A DNA stretch of 64,000 bases from the NCBI GenBank assembly GCA_009881125.1, contig WXFH01000036.1, positions 14,682-78,681 of the forward strand. Reading direction: 5' to 3'. Below, in pieces: positions 16,040 to 24,857 of the stretch (position 1 is its first letter; every line of letters starts with the position of its first letter). The stretch is from Acidaminobacter sp. (GTDB lineage: Bacteria > Bacillota_A > Clostridia > Peptostreptococcales > Acidaminobacteraceae). The position numbers and the translations under genes were made by a program. The notes under the pieces are model-generated. The model ran no database searches. It had not been told where the DNA came from and saw nothing but the letters and a program-made list of their open reading frames with translations.

Positions 16040-17161
16040 GTGAAAAATGAAACTCAAGGCATAGATTATGCTTTGCTGGTAGTGGTGATGCTTTTAGTAT
16101 TTACGGGTGTCATGATGGTCTTCAGCTCAAGCTTTTATTACGCCATGGCTAAATGGGAAAACAAGTACCTCTTTTTAGAAAAGCATTTGGTCTGGGCGGG
16201 CGCTGGTGTTGTCGCAATGATTTTCTTCTCCCTGATTGATTACAAACTTTATAGGAAAATTGCGTTTATACTCTTTGTCCTCAGTTTTATCTTTTTGGGA
16301 CTTTTGTTTACGCCGCTCGGGAAAGAAGTTAACGGCGCAGTCAGGTGGGTGGACATAGGCCCGCTGACATTTATGCCGAGTGAATTCGCAAAAATGGCCG
16401 CGATCCTCTACATGGCTGGATTTCTTGAGAACCGACAGCGAAAGATCCATAAGTTTTCATCGGGGTTGTTACCGGTTCTAATTATAGTGGGTGCCTATTT
16501 CGTTTTGATTTATAAGCAGCCTAATCTCAGCAATGCCATAACGATCAGCGGGATCCTCATGGCCATGGCCTTTGTTGCAGGCGTCAATATATTTCAGCTT
16601 ATGACTCTTGGCGCAGCCGGTGGGGTTGGAATCTATGCAGCTATATTATCCAGCGAATGGCGCGCCAGACGCTTCCTGACCTTTCTCGATCCGTTTAAAG
16701 ATACTTTTGGAGACGGCTGGCAGGTCATTCAATCTCTTTATGCGCTGGGCTCCGGCGGTCTGTTTGGTGTCGGGCTCGGACAGAGTACTTTAAACAAACT
16801 ATATATCCCGGAGCCGCAAAACGACTTTATCTTCGCAACGGTTGGCGAGGAGCTGGGATTTGTCGGTTCGTCCCTTCTGATTTTGCTTTTTTTATTTCTG
16901 ATCTATAGATGCATCCGAATTGCCATGAATGCGCCGGATCAGTATGGTATGTTTCTCGCGACTGGCATTACGGCTATGCTTGCAATCCACACCATTATCA
17001 ATGTGGCGGTTGTGACGTCATCCATGCCTGTAACAGGACTTCAGCTGCCTTTCATAAGTTATGGCGGCAACTTTCTGCTGATGCTCATGATTGCCATGGG
17101 GATCATGCTGAATATTTCAAAACAGTCAAAATCCATTCAAACGAAGCAAAGGGAGTCCTGA
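16040..17161 (+). CDS. ftsW: SEDS peptidoglycan glycosyltransferase FtsW/SpoVE
   Basis: This polytopic membrane protein polymerises lipid II into glycan strands together with a class B PBP. The 373-residue product has about ten membrane segments. Recognisable SEDS motifs include VRWVDIGPLTFMPSEFAK, KQPNLSNAI, the region GGLFGVGLGQSTLNKLYIPEPQNDFIFATVGEELGF and GLQLPFISYGG. The start is taken as GTG 16040, 5 nt after GAGGTGA; GTG 16031 overlaps that site. Position between murD and murG, with one class B PBP gene upstream, suggests the septal synthase. FtsW and SpoVE cannot be separated by sequence alone. Confidence 0.93.
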   Translation: MKNETQGIDYALLVVVMLLVFTGVMMVFSSSFYYAMAKWENKYLFLEKHLVWAGAGVVAMIFFSLIDYKLYRKIAFILFVLSFIFLGLLFTPLGKEVNGAVRWVDIGPLTFMPSEFAKMAAILYMAGFLENRQRKIHKFSSGLLPVLIIVGAYFVLIYKQPNLSNAITISGILMAMAFVAGVNIFQLMTLGAAGGVGIYAAILSSEWRARRFLTFLDPFKDTFGDGWQVIQSLYALGSGGLFGVGLGQSTLNKLYIPEPQNDFIFATVGEELGFVGSSLLILLFLFLIYRCIRIAMNAPDQYGMFLATGITAMLAIHTIINVAVVTSSMPVTGLQLPFISYGGNFLLMLMIAMGIMLNISKQSKSIQTKQRES

Positions 17162-17163
17162 AT

Positions 17164-18270
17164 ATGCGAATTGTAGTTACCGGCGGTGGTACCGGTGGCC
17201 ATATTTATCCGGCACTGGCGGTTATTGAAGCTTTTCAGAAGGCGGATCCCGACCTTCAGGTGCTTTATATTGGATCAAAGCGCGGTCTTGAAAAGGACAT
17301 TGTAGAAAAGGCTGGATTCCACTTTGTGGGATTGGATGTCAAAGGCTTTCAGAAAAAAACGCCCGGAGATGTCTTCGAAACGACGTATAAGGCAGCCGGT
17401 GCTCTTCTTAAGGCTTATGGGCTGATCAAAAAATTCAATCCGGATCTCGTATTCGGAACCGGAGGCTATGTGAGCGGACCAGTTGTTTTGGCCGGCGCGC
17501 TTTCAGGGAGCTTTACAGCGATTCATGAGCAAAATGTTCATCCGGGAAAGACAATCCGAATGCTTGAAAAAAGAGTAAAAAGGACTTATATAAGTTTTTC
17601 TGAGACACTCTCATCACTTAAACATCCCGAGAAAGCACTCCTGACCGGAAATCCGGTACGGGAACAGTTTAAGCATCTGGATAAGGCTGAGTGCCGGTCA
17701 AAGATTGGAATAGATGACGAATTTGTGGTACTTTCATTTGGCGGCAGCGGCGGCGCAAAAAAACTGAACGAGACCATGATGCTGGTGATGAATCAATATA
17801 GACAGCAGCCCAGAGTCAGGTTTATTCATATCACCGGAAAAGCCCACTATGAACGATATATGAAGCTGCTTGAGCAGAATGAGTTCAAATTGGTCAATCA
17901 TCTGAAGGTCGTGCCATATCTATATGATCTGCCGCAGTATTTGGCGGCGGCAGACCTTGTCATTAGCCGGGCGGGAGCAACGACAATTGCAGAGCTGTGC
18001 GCGGTTTCGACGCCTTCGATTTTAATTCCATCACCAAATGTCAGTGAAAACCATCAGGAATATAACGCAAGATCCCTGGAACGCGCCGGGGTCAGCGTTT
18101 TACTCCCGGAACGGCATTTGAGTGATACGAGAATTGTCAGTATGATCAACGACTGGATCAATCATCCGGAAAAATTGGAGAAAATGAAGTCGAAATTCGC
18201 GGCGATCCAGCACGAGGACGCTGCCGCGGCTATTGTAAAGGACATCGTTCAGGTGTTGTCAGCGAGGTGA
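17164..18270 (+). CDS. murG: UDP-GlcNAc--lipid I N-acetylglucosaminyltransferase
   Basis: MurG converts lipid I to lipid II at the inner face of the membrane. The protein (368 residues) starts MRIVVTGGGTGGHIYPALA, carrying the glycine-rich loop of the family, and continues with FGTGGYVSGP, HEQN and the C-terminal donor-site region SRAGATTIAEL with NHQEYNA. The ATG at 17164 lies 3 bp after the ftsW stop, with AAAGGGAG 7-14 nt upstream inside ftsW. All ligand residues expected of an active enzyme appear present. Confidence 0.96.
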   Translation: MRIVVTGGGTGGHIYPALAVIEAFQKADPDLQVLYIGSKRGLEKDIVEKAGFHFVGLDVKGFQKKTPGDVFETTYKAAGALLKAYGLIKKFNPDLVFGTGGYVSGPVVLAGALSGSFTAIHEQNVHPGKTIRMLEKRVKRTYISFSETLSSLKHPEKALLTGNPVREQFKHLDKAECRSKIGIDDEFVVLSFGGSGGAKKLNETMMLVMNQYRQQPRVRFIHITGKAHYERYMKLLEQNEFKLVNHLKVVPYLYDLPQYLAAADLVISRAGATTIAELCAVSTPSILIPSPNVSENHQEYNARSLERAGVSVLLPERHLSDTRIVSMINDWINHPEKLEKMKSKFAAIQHEDAAAAIVKDIVQVLSAR

Positions 18271-18278
18271 TGTAAGGC

Positions 18279-19025
18279 ATGAACATGGAAGCGTCAATGA
18301 ATTCTCCATCTAAATCCATTACAGTTGTCGTTGTGATCTTAGCGGCATGCATGGCTCTATTTACAGTCAGCCTGTTCATGACTGATTTTTTTCGCTTGAA
18401 GACACTGATTTATACTCCAAATGTTTACATGACCGAGGAGATCCTCGTTGAGCAAATGGGCCTTACCAAGGGTAAAAATTTAGTGTTTTTAATGTCTGAG
18501 CACAGCTTAGAGCAACAGCTGGTGACGCATCCGTTTATTGAGAAAGCTGAAGTCAGTAAAATTTTTCCGTCTGGTATTGAACTGACTCTGACCTACAGAA
18601 CCCCTTTCCTGAGTATCTACAACAGCGGATTTTATATCCTTCTGGATGAGTCCCTGCGGGTGCTGGGTGTTGATGAGGCCCCGCCTGAAGCGGTCGGTGT
18701 CTCGGGATTTCGTTTCAAAGAGTTTAAGATTGGCGAGAAAATCAAAGTGGAAAATCAGTCGATTTTGGAGCGCACTGTGGATTTGGTATTTTTGATGAAA
18801 AAATCTCACCTGACCTTTACAAATATGATAGAGTATGAAGATGGAAGTGTCCTGATCCAAACAGAAGATGGTATAAAAGGAAGCTTTGGCGAAGTTGAAA
18901 ATGTAGAACGCAGGTTTAATAATTTTGTGGTGATTTACGAAAATCTAAAAGAGAACGGCACGACGACTGGGCTGATCGATGTCAGTACGGAAGGCCTTCC
19001 AACATTTAAACCGTTTGATCAATAG
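18279..19025 (+). CDS. divIB: FtsQ/DivIB-type cell division protein
   Basis: This is a bitopic membrane protein of 248 residues with a transmembrane segment at about 16-37 and an extracellular POTRA/FtsQ region. The region includes VYMTEEILVEQMGLTKGKNLVFL, HPFIEKAEVSKIFPSGIELTLTYRTPF and an ILLDESLRVL strand. With FtsL and DivIC it regulates septal peptidoglycan synthesis. Its place after murG is usual for Clostridia. Two close ATG codons (18279 and 18285) are possible starts; the ribosome-binding site is weak (GTAAGG). It ends just before the first DUF881 gene. Confidence 0.88.
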   Translation: MNMEASMNSPSKSITVVVVILAACMALFTVSLFMTDFFRLKTLIYTPNVYMTEEILVEQMGLTKGKNLVFLMSEHSLEQQLVTHPFIEKAEVSKIFPSGIELTLTYRTPFLSIYNSGFYILLDESLRVLGVDEAPPEAVGVSGFRFKEFKIGEKIKVENQSILERTVDLVFLMKKSHLTFTNMIEYEDGSVLIQTEDGIKGSFGEVENVERRFNNFVVIYENLKENGTTTGLIDVSTEGLPTFKPFDQ

Positions 19026-19038
19026 GAGGTCAACCCGC

Positions 19039-19758
19039 GTGAAAATCGGAAAAGATCAGTTGATGATTGGTTTGATCTGTATTGTTCTAGGCATTTTTGT
19101 GGCTATACAGTTTAAAACAGTACAAAAAAATGTGCTCCAGGGCTTAAGTCCAATCCAAAAGTCAACACAGCTTGTGACGGAGCTGACAAAGTTAAAAAAT
19201 GAGCGGGATTTGCTTCAGAGCGAGGTTGATACATTAGAAGCCCGGTTGAGGGAGATCGAAGAAACGGAATCCAAGGGCAGTGTCCTCATTAAAAATCTAA
19301 ATGAAGATTTAAACAAGTATAAGGCATTATCAGGCCTTGTGGACGTTGCAGGCCAAGGGATTGAGATTTTGATTGACAATCCTCAGAGATCCATTGATTC
19401 TGCTTACGAGTCAAATCTGGTTTATGATTATGAATTGATCTTATCCATGGTCAATGAATTGAATGCAGCAGGCGCTGAAGCTTTAAGCATCAATGACCAA
19501 AGGGTTCTAAGCACGACTGAAATCAGAGCTGCAGGAGAGAATATCAACGTCAACAAAATACCGCAGAATCTTCCGCTCGTCATTCGAGCGATCGGGAACA
19601 GCGTGACGCTTGAGAATGCCATCACCAACAGAATGGGTATCGTTTCTGAGCTTAGAGACCGCAAATATGTGGTTGAAGTGAAGCGGATGGAGAAAGTCAC
19701 TATTTCGAAATACGCCGGCGCAGTTGAATTTCGCTACGCCAACATTGTTCAGCAGTAG
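19039..19758 (+). CDS. DUF881 family protein (first of two)
   Basis: This 239-residue protein has an N-terminal membrane helix (about 7-26), a coiled coil at about 48-80 (ELTKLKNERDLLQSEVDTLEARLREIEE) and a DUF881 domain with GQGIEILIDN, VYDYELILSMVNELNAAGAEALSINDQRV and AIGN. The family is encoded next to division genes in many Gram-positive bacteria (YlxW/YlxX in Bacillus), but its molecular role is not settled. The start is GTG 19039, 8 nt after TAGGAGGT. A related copy follows 20 bp downstream; the two may form a heteromeric membrane complex with the small basic protein. Confidence 0.85.
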   Translation: MKIGKDQLMIGLICIVLGIFVAIQFKTVQKNVLQGLSPIQKSTQLVTELTKLKNERDLLQSEVDTLEARLREIEETESKGSVLIKNLNEDLNKYKALSGLVDVAGQGIEILIDNPQRSIDSAYESNLVYDYELILSMVNELNAAGAEALSINDQRVLSTTEIRAAGENINVNKIPQNLPLVIRAIGNSVTLENAITNRMGIVSELRDRKYVVEVKRMEKVTISKYAGAVEFRYANIVQQ

Positions 19759-19777
19759 AGCGGATGGGGGAAGTCCG

Positions 19778-20506
19778 GTGAAAGTGAATCGCAGTAAAGC
19801 AATAATTATGATGCTGATGATCACGCTTGGAATTCTGGTCGCACTTCAGCTGAAGGTCACAAACCTCGGAGTTAAATATGTTCAGATCTCTGATCTGGAC
19901 GGTCTTCAAAGGACCATCGAAAAGGAAAAAGCTGAGATAGTTCGGTTGGCAGCGCTCAAAAATCAGCTGCTTGAAAAATCTGAACAATATGAAGCCGCTC
20001 AAGATCCGAATGTCTCCTTTGAATCGGTGCTGATGGAAGAAATCCGGCTTTATAAAGCCTTTTCAGGGTATGCGGAACTGGCTGGCCCCGGTGTTGTGAT
20101 TATTGTCTCGGATGGTGAAAGAGACTTGCAGGAAGGTGAGGATCCCAATACACTCATAGTTCATGACTATGACATCAGAGCGCTGATTGATGATTTAAGA
20201 AACGCCGGTGCTGAAGCCATAGCCATTAACAACCAGAGAATCCTGCTTGGGAAGACGGAACTTTATTGCACAGGTCCTACCATTCTCATCAACAACCAGG
20301 TTTTCGCACAGCCGTATATTATTACTGCCATAGGCAACAGGGACAGGTTGATTGAAGTGGCGGAAGGGCCAAATGGATATGCCGGGCTGCTTCGACAGAT
20401 TGGACTTTATGTAGAAGTCAATTCCAGCATCAATGTCAAAATTCCGGCTTATGCCGCATATAAAAATCCCTTGTATTTAAACCTGTTGGAGGAAATCAAA
20501 CCATGA
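19778..20506 (+). CDS. DUF881 family protein (second of two)
   Basis: This is a 242-residue paralogue of the preceding gene with the same plan: membrane helix at about 8-25, short coiled coil (about 40-68), and a DUF881 domain containing GPGVVIIVSDGE, VHDYDIRALIDDLRNAGAEAIAINNQRI and AIGNRDRL. The two copies align across the domain but have clearly diverged, so this is an old duplication. GTG 19778 follows GGGGG by 7 nt and gives the membrane helix close to the N-terminus. Its stop overlaps the ATG of the small basic protein by 4 bp. Confidence 0.85.
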   Translation: MKVNRSKAIIMMLMITLGILVALQLKVTNLGVKYVQISDLDGLQRTIEKEKAEIVRLAALKNQLLEKSEQYEAAQDPNVSFESVLMEEIRLYKAFSGYAELAGPGVVIIVSDGERDLQEGEDPNTLIVHDYDIRALIDDLRNAGAEAIAINNQRILLGKTELYCTGPTILINNQVFAQPYIITAIGNRDRLIEVAEGPNGYAGLLRQIGLYVEVNSSINVKIPAYAAYKNPLYLNLLEEIKP

Positions 20507-20859
20507 TCATAGCTGTTATTGGCATTATTGTTGGACTCGGTATAGGTTATTTGATACCACTGTCAGTTACGACCAGCTTTGCAATTTATTTTTCAGTCGC
20601 CATTCTGGCAGCGATCGACTCCGTGTTTGGTGCCATTCGAACATCAAGGGATGGAACCTTCGACATGGTAATCTTTGTCAGCGGTTTTTTCACGAATGCC
20701 ATACTCGCGGCTTTTCTTGCCTATATAGGCGATAATTTGGGCGTGCCAATTTATTATGCTGCCGTATTTGCCTTCGGTGTGCGTTTGTTTAATAACCTGG
20801 CGATCATACGCAGGGATATTATTACAAGTTATCGGCAGAAAATGACAAAAAATACGTGA
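20503..20859 (+). CDS. sbp: Small basic family protein (DUF1290)
   Basis: This 118-residue, very hydrophobic protein has three or four membrane segments (about 2-22, 26-46, 55-78, 82-102) and a basic C-terminal tail (RRDIITSYRQKMTKN). It matches the small basic protein (Sbp) family that accompanies DUF881 genes just before ftsZ or sigE in Firmicutes. No biochemical function is known. The ATG overlaps the upstream stop (ATGA), pointing to coupled translation with the second DUF881 protein. Confidence 0.85.
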   Translation: MIIAVIGIIVGLGIGYLIPLSVTTSFAIYFSVAILAAIDSVFGAIRTSRDGTFDMVIFVSGFFTNAILAAFLAYIGDNLGVPIYYAAVFAFGVRLFNNLAIIRRDIITSYRQKMTKNT

Positions 20860-20976
20860 AAAAGGTATCAAATTTGATTAAAGATATTCTTATGTACAAT
20901 ATGTTGTGGTATTATTAAACTAATATTTAGCGAAAACACAAGATGAATGACATAGAATAGACGAGGGGGCTAAATA

Positions 20977-22113
20977 GTGTTGGAATTTGATATCGATATG
21001 GAACAATTTGCCCAGATTAAGGTCGTCGGCGTCGGCGGCGGCGGCAGCAATGCTGTCAACCGTATGATTGAGGCTAGTCTGAAGGGTGTTCAGTTTATCG
21101 CCATCAATACGGATAAGCAAGCTCTTTATAATTCAAGAGCAGAATATAAAATTCAGATTGGTGAAAAGCTGACCAGAGGCCTTGGTGCTGGCGCAAATCC
21201 TGAAATTGGCAGCAAAGCGGCTGAAGAGAGCCGTGATGATGTGTATCAAGCGCTCCAAGGGGCGGATATGGTTTTTATCACTGCCGGCATGGGTGGCGGC
21301 ACCGGTACAGGGGCGGCACCAATCATAGCTGAAATCGCAAAAGAAATGGGGATTTTAACGGTTGGCGTTGTCACCAAACCGTTTACATTTGAAGGAAAGC
21401 GCCGCATGACCCACGCTGAGCGGGGCATTGATGAGCTCAGAAAACGTGTGGATACCTTGGTCACAATTCCGAATGACAGACTCCTCGAGGTTGTGGATAA
21501 GCGGACTTCCATTGTCGAAGCGTTCAAAATTGCTGATGACGTACTTAAACAAGGTGTTCAAGGTATCACGGATTTGATAGCGATTCCCGGCCTTGTCAAT
21601 CTCGATTTCGCTGACGTTAAAACGATCATGTTTGAGCGCGGTCTCGCGCACATGGGCGTTGGTCGCGCCAGCGGCGACAACAGAGCTGTTGAGGCAGCCA
21701 AACAGGCGATTCACAGCCCGCTCCTGGAAACGACGATCAACGGCGCGAAGAGCGTACTTTTGAACATTACGGGCGGTCCTAGCCTGGGACTTTTGGAAAT
21801 TAATGAAGCGGCTGAAATTGTCGCCAGAGAAGCGGATGAAGATGCGAACATTATCTTTGGCGCTGTGATTGATGAAACCATCAAGGATGAAATTAGAATA
21901 ACGGTTATTGCTACAGGCTTTGAAGATGTCATAAAAAAAGCGGCTCAGGATGTCAAGCCAGAACCGGCTGTCGTCCAGGAAGAAGCACCTGCGGTATCAG
22001 AAGCTCCAGCGGTCCAGGAAGCTGCAGCACCGGTTCAGAACGTAGTGAAGAGCGCCGGCGGCAATGAATCCGGAGAATTTGAAATTCCACCATTTTTAAG
22101 AAAAAGAAGGTAA
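20977..22113 (+). CDS. ftsZ: Cell division protein FtsZ
   Basis: FtsZ is the tubulin-like GTPase that forms the division ring. The 378-residue protein has the N-terminal GTPase domain with [15 protein letters not shown], the tubulin signature [10 protein letters not shown], and the NDRLL and ADDVL regions, then a variable Glu/Pro/Ala/Val-rich linker (about 320-360). It ends with the conserved tail [12 protein letters not shown], which binds membrane anchors. No ftsA gene precedes it; SepF (29751) is the likely anchor. The start is GTG 20977 with GAGGGGG upstream. The 117-bp gap before it may hold a promoter (TTGATT at 20874, TACAAT at 20895), but its spacing of 15 bp is poor. Confidence 0.97.
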   Translation: MLEFDIDMEQFAQIKVVGVGGGGSNAVNRMIEASLKGVQFIAINTDKQALYNSRAEYKIQIGEKLTRGLGAGANPEIGSKAAEESRDDVYQALQGADMVFITAGMGGGTGTGAAPIIAEIAKEMGILTVGVVTKPFTFEGKRRMTHAERGIDELRKRVDTLVTIPNDRLLEVVDKRTSIVEAFKIADDVLKQGVQGITDLIAIPGLVNLDFADVKTIMFERGLAHMGVGRASGDNRAVEAAKQAIHSPLLETTINGAKSVLLNITGGPSLGLLEINEAAEIVAREADEDANIIFGAVIDETIKDEIRITVIATGFEDVIKKAAQDVKPEPAVVQEEAPAVSEAPAVQEAAAPVQNVVKSAGGNESGEFEIPPFLRKRR

Positions 22114-22148
22114 CGAGTCGACTGAAAACCATTGAGCCTTCAGTCTGG

Positions 22149-22177
22149 GACCACCTGTTCTCAGGTGGTCTTTTGTT
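22149..22177 (+). terminator. Rho-independent terminator after ftsZ
   Basis: GACCACCTG pairs perfectly with CAGGTGGTC around TTCT and is followed by TTTTGTT. A second inverted repeat, GACTGAA/TTCAGTC (22120-22145), lies just before it. This closes the dcw transcript. Confidence 0.88.
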
Positions 22178-22196
22178 AGTAGGGGGGAGAGCGAAC

Positions 22197-22667
22197 TTGA
22201 ATTGTCCATATTGTGGTGACAGTGAAACCAAGGTCATTGATACACGCCCTGCGGATGAGGGCGCGTCGATCCGGAGAAGACGCGAGTGCACCCAATGCAG
22301 GAACCGCTTTACAACCTATGAAAAAATCGAAGAAGTTCCTCTTGTCGTCGTCAAAAAAGACACGACCAGGGAATCCTTCAACCGAAACAAACTTCTTGGC
22401 GGCATTATCAGGGCCTGTGAAAAACGACCTGTGTCCATGGAGCAGATTGAACATTTGGTGGATTGGATTGAAAAGAAACTCCAGAATACTCTGGATCGGG
22501 AAGTGTCATCACAAGCTATCGGGGAGCTGGTGATGCTCAAACTGAAGGAGTTGGACGAAGTGGCTTATGTCCGGTTTGCTTCGGTCTACAGACAGTTCAA
22601 AGACATAAATACCTTTGTAGACGAATTAACCAAACTCTTAAATGAAAAAAAGCGCCCCGGGCAGTGA
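22197..22667 (+). CDS. nrdR: Transcriptional repressor NrdR
   Basis: NrdR senses (d)ATP and represses ribonucleotide reductase genes. The 156-residue protein starts with a zinc ribbon ([17 protein letters not shown] with CTQC later) and continues into an ATP-cone domain ([20 protein letters not shown] onward). The start is assigned to TTG 22197 because it restores the canonical MNCPYC N-terminus and lies 7 nt after AGGGGGGAG. In spore-formers spoIIGA, sigE and sigG usually separate ftsZ from nrdR; none of these genes is present here. Confidence 0.93.
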   Translation: MNCPYCGDSETKVIDTRPADEGASIRRRRECTQCRNRFTTYEKIEEVPLVVVKKDTTRESFNRNKLLGGIIRACEKRPVSMEQIEHLVDWIEKKLQNTLDREVSSQAIGELVMLKLKELDEVAYVRFASVYRQFKDINTFVDELTKLLNEKKRPGQ

Positions 22668-22676
22668 GGAATAAAA

Positions 22677-23465
22677 ATGCCAAATCTAACGTTTAAATCA
22701 TTGGAAAAATTTCCGGAGCTGATAGCTGGTATGACGACGCGCCTTGGCGGTGTCAGCGAAGGAATTTTTGAAAGCAACAATATGGGGATTTTAGCAAGCG
22801 AACCCGACGACAAGGCTATCGTGAACATGAGAGCCATGATCCGCGCATTGCCGGTTCGCCCGTGGAAAGTAGCGGTAACCAGACAGGTTCACGGAACCCG
22901 GTATGCTGCATTGGGAAAGGAGCCGCCTGAATCGACCTTTGAGCCGGACTTTTCTGTTTTTCCGGAAACGGACATTCTGATGACCAATGAACCAGGCGTG
23001 CTGCTGATTACCTTTTACGGGGATTGTGTACCAATCCTGGTTTACGATCCGCAGCATAAAGCTGTCGGTCTCTGCCACAGCGGATGGAAAGGCACTTCTT
23101 TGCGCGCCGCTGAGGCGCTGGTCAAGGGTATGATCAAGGAATACGGAAGCCGTCCGGAAGCCTTAAATGCCGTTGTCATGCCAGCTGCAGGTGTATGCTG
23201 CTATGAAGTCGGCTTTGATGTTTCCAGCCTTTTTGAAGCTTATCCGGAGCATTTAGTGCCTTTTGCCAACAAGCATAAGATTGACTTAAAAGGGATCAAT
23301 GCGGAAATTCTGACTTCTTGCGGGATCCCTGCAGAGGCCATAGAAGTATCTCCGCTATGTACACTATGTGACGACAGATTCTTTTCCAATAGAAGAGACG
23401 GCGGCCATACCGGCAGGATGGCCGCGTTCGCATGCCTCAAAGAGCACAATGAGGTGATCGTGTGA
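22677..23465 (+). CDS. pgeF: Peptidoglycan editing factor / multicopper-like purine nucleoside enzyme (YfiH/LACC1 family)
   Basis: This 262-residue protein belongs to the YfiH/LACC1 family. Members have been reported to act on purine nucleosides and, in E. coli (PgeF), to remove L-Ser-containing UDP-MurNAc peptides. Visible family features are RQVHGT, the acidic/cysteine region FYGDCVPILVYD, the conserved GLCHSGWKGTSLR with Cys and His metal ligands, and a C-terminal CTLCDDRFFSNRRDGGHTGRMAAF. It is cytosolic. The ATG at 22677 is 9 bp from nrdR, with GTGAGGA as its site, and the stop overlaps the next gene by 4 bp. Confidence 0.88.
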   Translation: MPNLTFKSLEKFPELIAGMTTRLGGVSEGIFESNNMGILASEPDDKAIVNMRAMIRALPVRPWKVAVTRQVHGTRYAALGKEPPESTFEPDFSVFPETDILMTNEPGVLLITFYGDCVPILVYDPQHKAVGLCHSGWKGTSLRAAEALVKGMIKEYGSRPEALNAVVMPAAGVCCYEVGFDVSSLFEAYPEHLVPFANKHKIDLKGINAEILTSCGIPAEAIEVSPLCTLCDDRFFSNRRDGGHTGRMAAFACLKEHNEVIV

Positions 23466-24823
23466 GCAAAGATCGTGGACATATCATTTCCAAAGTTGAA
23501 GCGGGTTCCATTGCTGAGGAATTGGAAATTGAGGCAGGCGACCGCCTGCTGACCATTAATGGCAAAGAAATCAGAGATGTCCTGGATTTTTTGTTTTACT
23601 CGGGTGATGATGAGATTGAAATTGAAGTCATGAAACCTGATGGCGAGGTCTGGGCGCTCGAAATAGAAAAGGACTTTTATGAGGAGATTGGCATTGAATT
23701 TGGGAATCCAATTCTGGATGATGCCAAGCATTGTCATAATAACTGTATCTTCTGTTTTATCGATCAGCTGCCAAAAGGCATGCGCCAGTCCCTGTATTTC
23801 AAGGATGACGATTCCAGGCTCTCTTTTTTGCAGGGGAACTATGTCACGCTGACGAATGTCAAAGACCAGGATCTCGACAGAATGATAGAATATCAGCTGA
23901 GTCCGGTGAACGTTTCCATCCATACTACCAATCCGGAGCTTAGAAAACAAATGCTGAACAACCGGTTTGCGGGGGATATTTTAAGCAGACTGAAAAAGCT
24001 GACAGACAACAGAATAGAAGTCAATGGACAGATTGTTCTGGTTCCAGGTGTTAACGATGGTGCGGAGCTCGACAGGACACTGAGTGATCTTTCGAAAATT
24101 GGTCCCAACCTGGTCAGCGTCGCGGCGGTGCCGGTCGGCATGACAAAGTTCAGAGAAGGCTTGGCGCTGTTAACGCTCTACGATCAGAAGTCGGCTTCCG
24201 ACCTTATAGATCAGGTGACTCAGTGGCAGGTCAAATTTCTGGAGCAAAGAGGCAATAGATTTATTCATTTATCAGACGAGTTCTATCTGACGGCAAAGCG
24301 AGAAGTGCCGACTTATGAAGCCTATGAGGGCTTCAGACAACTCGAAAATGGCGTCGGTTTAATCCGGAAGTTTGGCACCGAGGTCTCAAGTGCCCTTGAG
24401 CAGGTGCCGTCAATGCCCAACAAAGAAAGTGCAAATGCGTTGTTGCCGATGGTCACGGTAGATCTGGTAACCGGTACTTTAGCCGGTGATTTTATGGCCA
24501 GCTTGGCAGAAGCCATTATGAAGAGACTGCCCAATTTAGAACTCAGAGTTCACCCCATAGTCAATCGTTTTTTTGGCGACACCATTACGGTGGCGGGACT
24601 GGTGACCGGAGCGGATCTCTTTGAAACGCTGAAGTCCAAGCAGAATCTCAATTGGGTGCTGATGCCGGAAGCCATGCTGAAGTCGGAAGAAACGGTATTT
24701 TTGGACGACTGGACTGTGGCAGACTTGAGTGAAAAGCTTGAAGCCGAAGTGATACCTGTCAAAGTGGAAGGGCAAGCATTGATCGATCAGCTGATCGATC
24801 TGATTCAGAAGGCATCCACCTAA
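23462..24823 (+). CDS. DUF512 family protein: PDZ + radical-SAM-like domain
   Basis: This 453-residue protein has an N-terminal PDZ-like domain (residues about 6-60, IISKVEAGSIAEELEIEAGDRLLTINGKEIRD). The middle carries the cysteine motif CHNNCIFCF, which fits the CxxxCxxC [4Fe-4S] signature of radical SAM enzymes, and the C-terminal half is the DUF512 domain. The family is widely conserved in Clostridia next to der, but the reaction is unknown. The start is GTG 23462, which overlaps the pgeF stop. Cells using it must be able to build oxygen-sensitive clusters, in keeping with an anaerobe. The PDZ domain may bind a peptide tail of a substrate or partner; this is inference. Confidence 0.85.
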   Translation: MSKDRGHIISKVEAGSIAEELEIEAGDRLLTINGKEIRDVLDFLFYSGDDEIEIEVMKPDGEVWALEIEKDFYEEIGIEFGNPILDDAKHCHNNCIFCFIDQLPKGMRQSLYFKDDDSRLSFLQGNYVTLTNVKDQDLDRMIEYQLSPVNVSIHTTNPELRKQMLNNRFAGDILSRLKKLTDNRIEVNGQIVLVPGVNDGAELDRTLSDLSKIGPNLVSVAAVPVGMTKFREGLALLTLYDQKSASDLIDQVTQWQVKFLEQRGNRFIHLSDEFYLTAKREVPTYEAYEGFRQLENGVGLIRKFGTEVSSALEQVPSMPNKESANALLPMVTVDLVTGTLAGDFMASLAEAIMKRLPNLELRVHPIVNRFFGDTITVAGLVTGADLFETLKSKQNLNWVLMPEAMLKSEETVFLDDWTVADLSEKLEAEVIPVKVEGQALIDQLIDLIQKAST

Positions 24824-24857
24824 GCCTTGTGGAAACAAAAATTCAGGAGTGAACAGA

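Noticed and set aside
23240..23950. A 236-codon minus-strand frame across the pgeF/DUF512 junction.
   Set aside because: Both plus-strand genes are well supported by motifs. The reverse frame has no site or recognisable domain.
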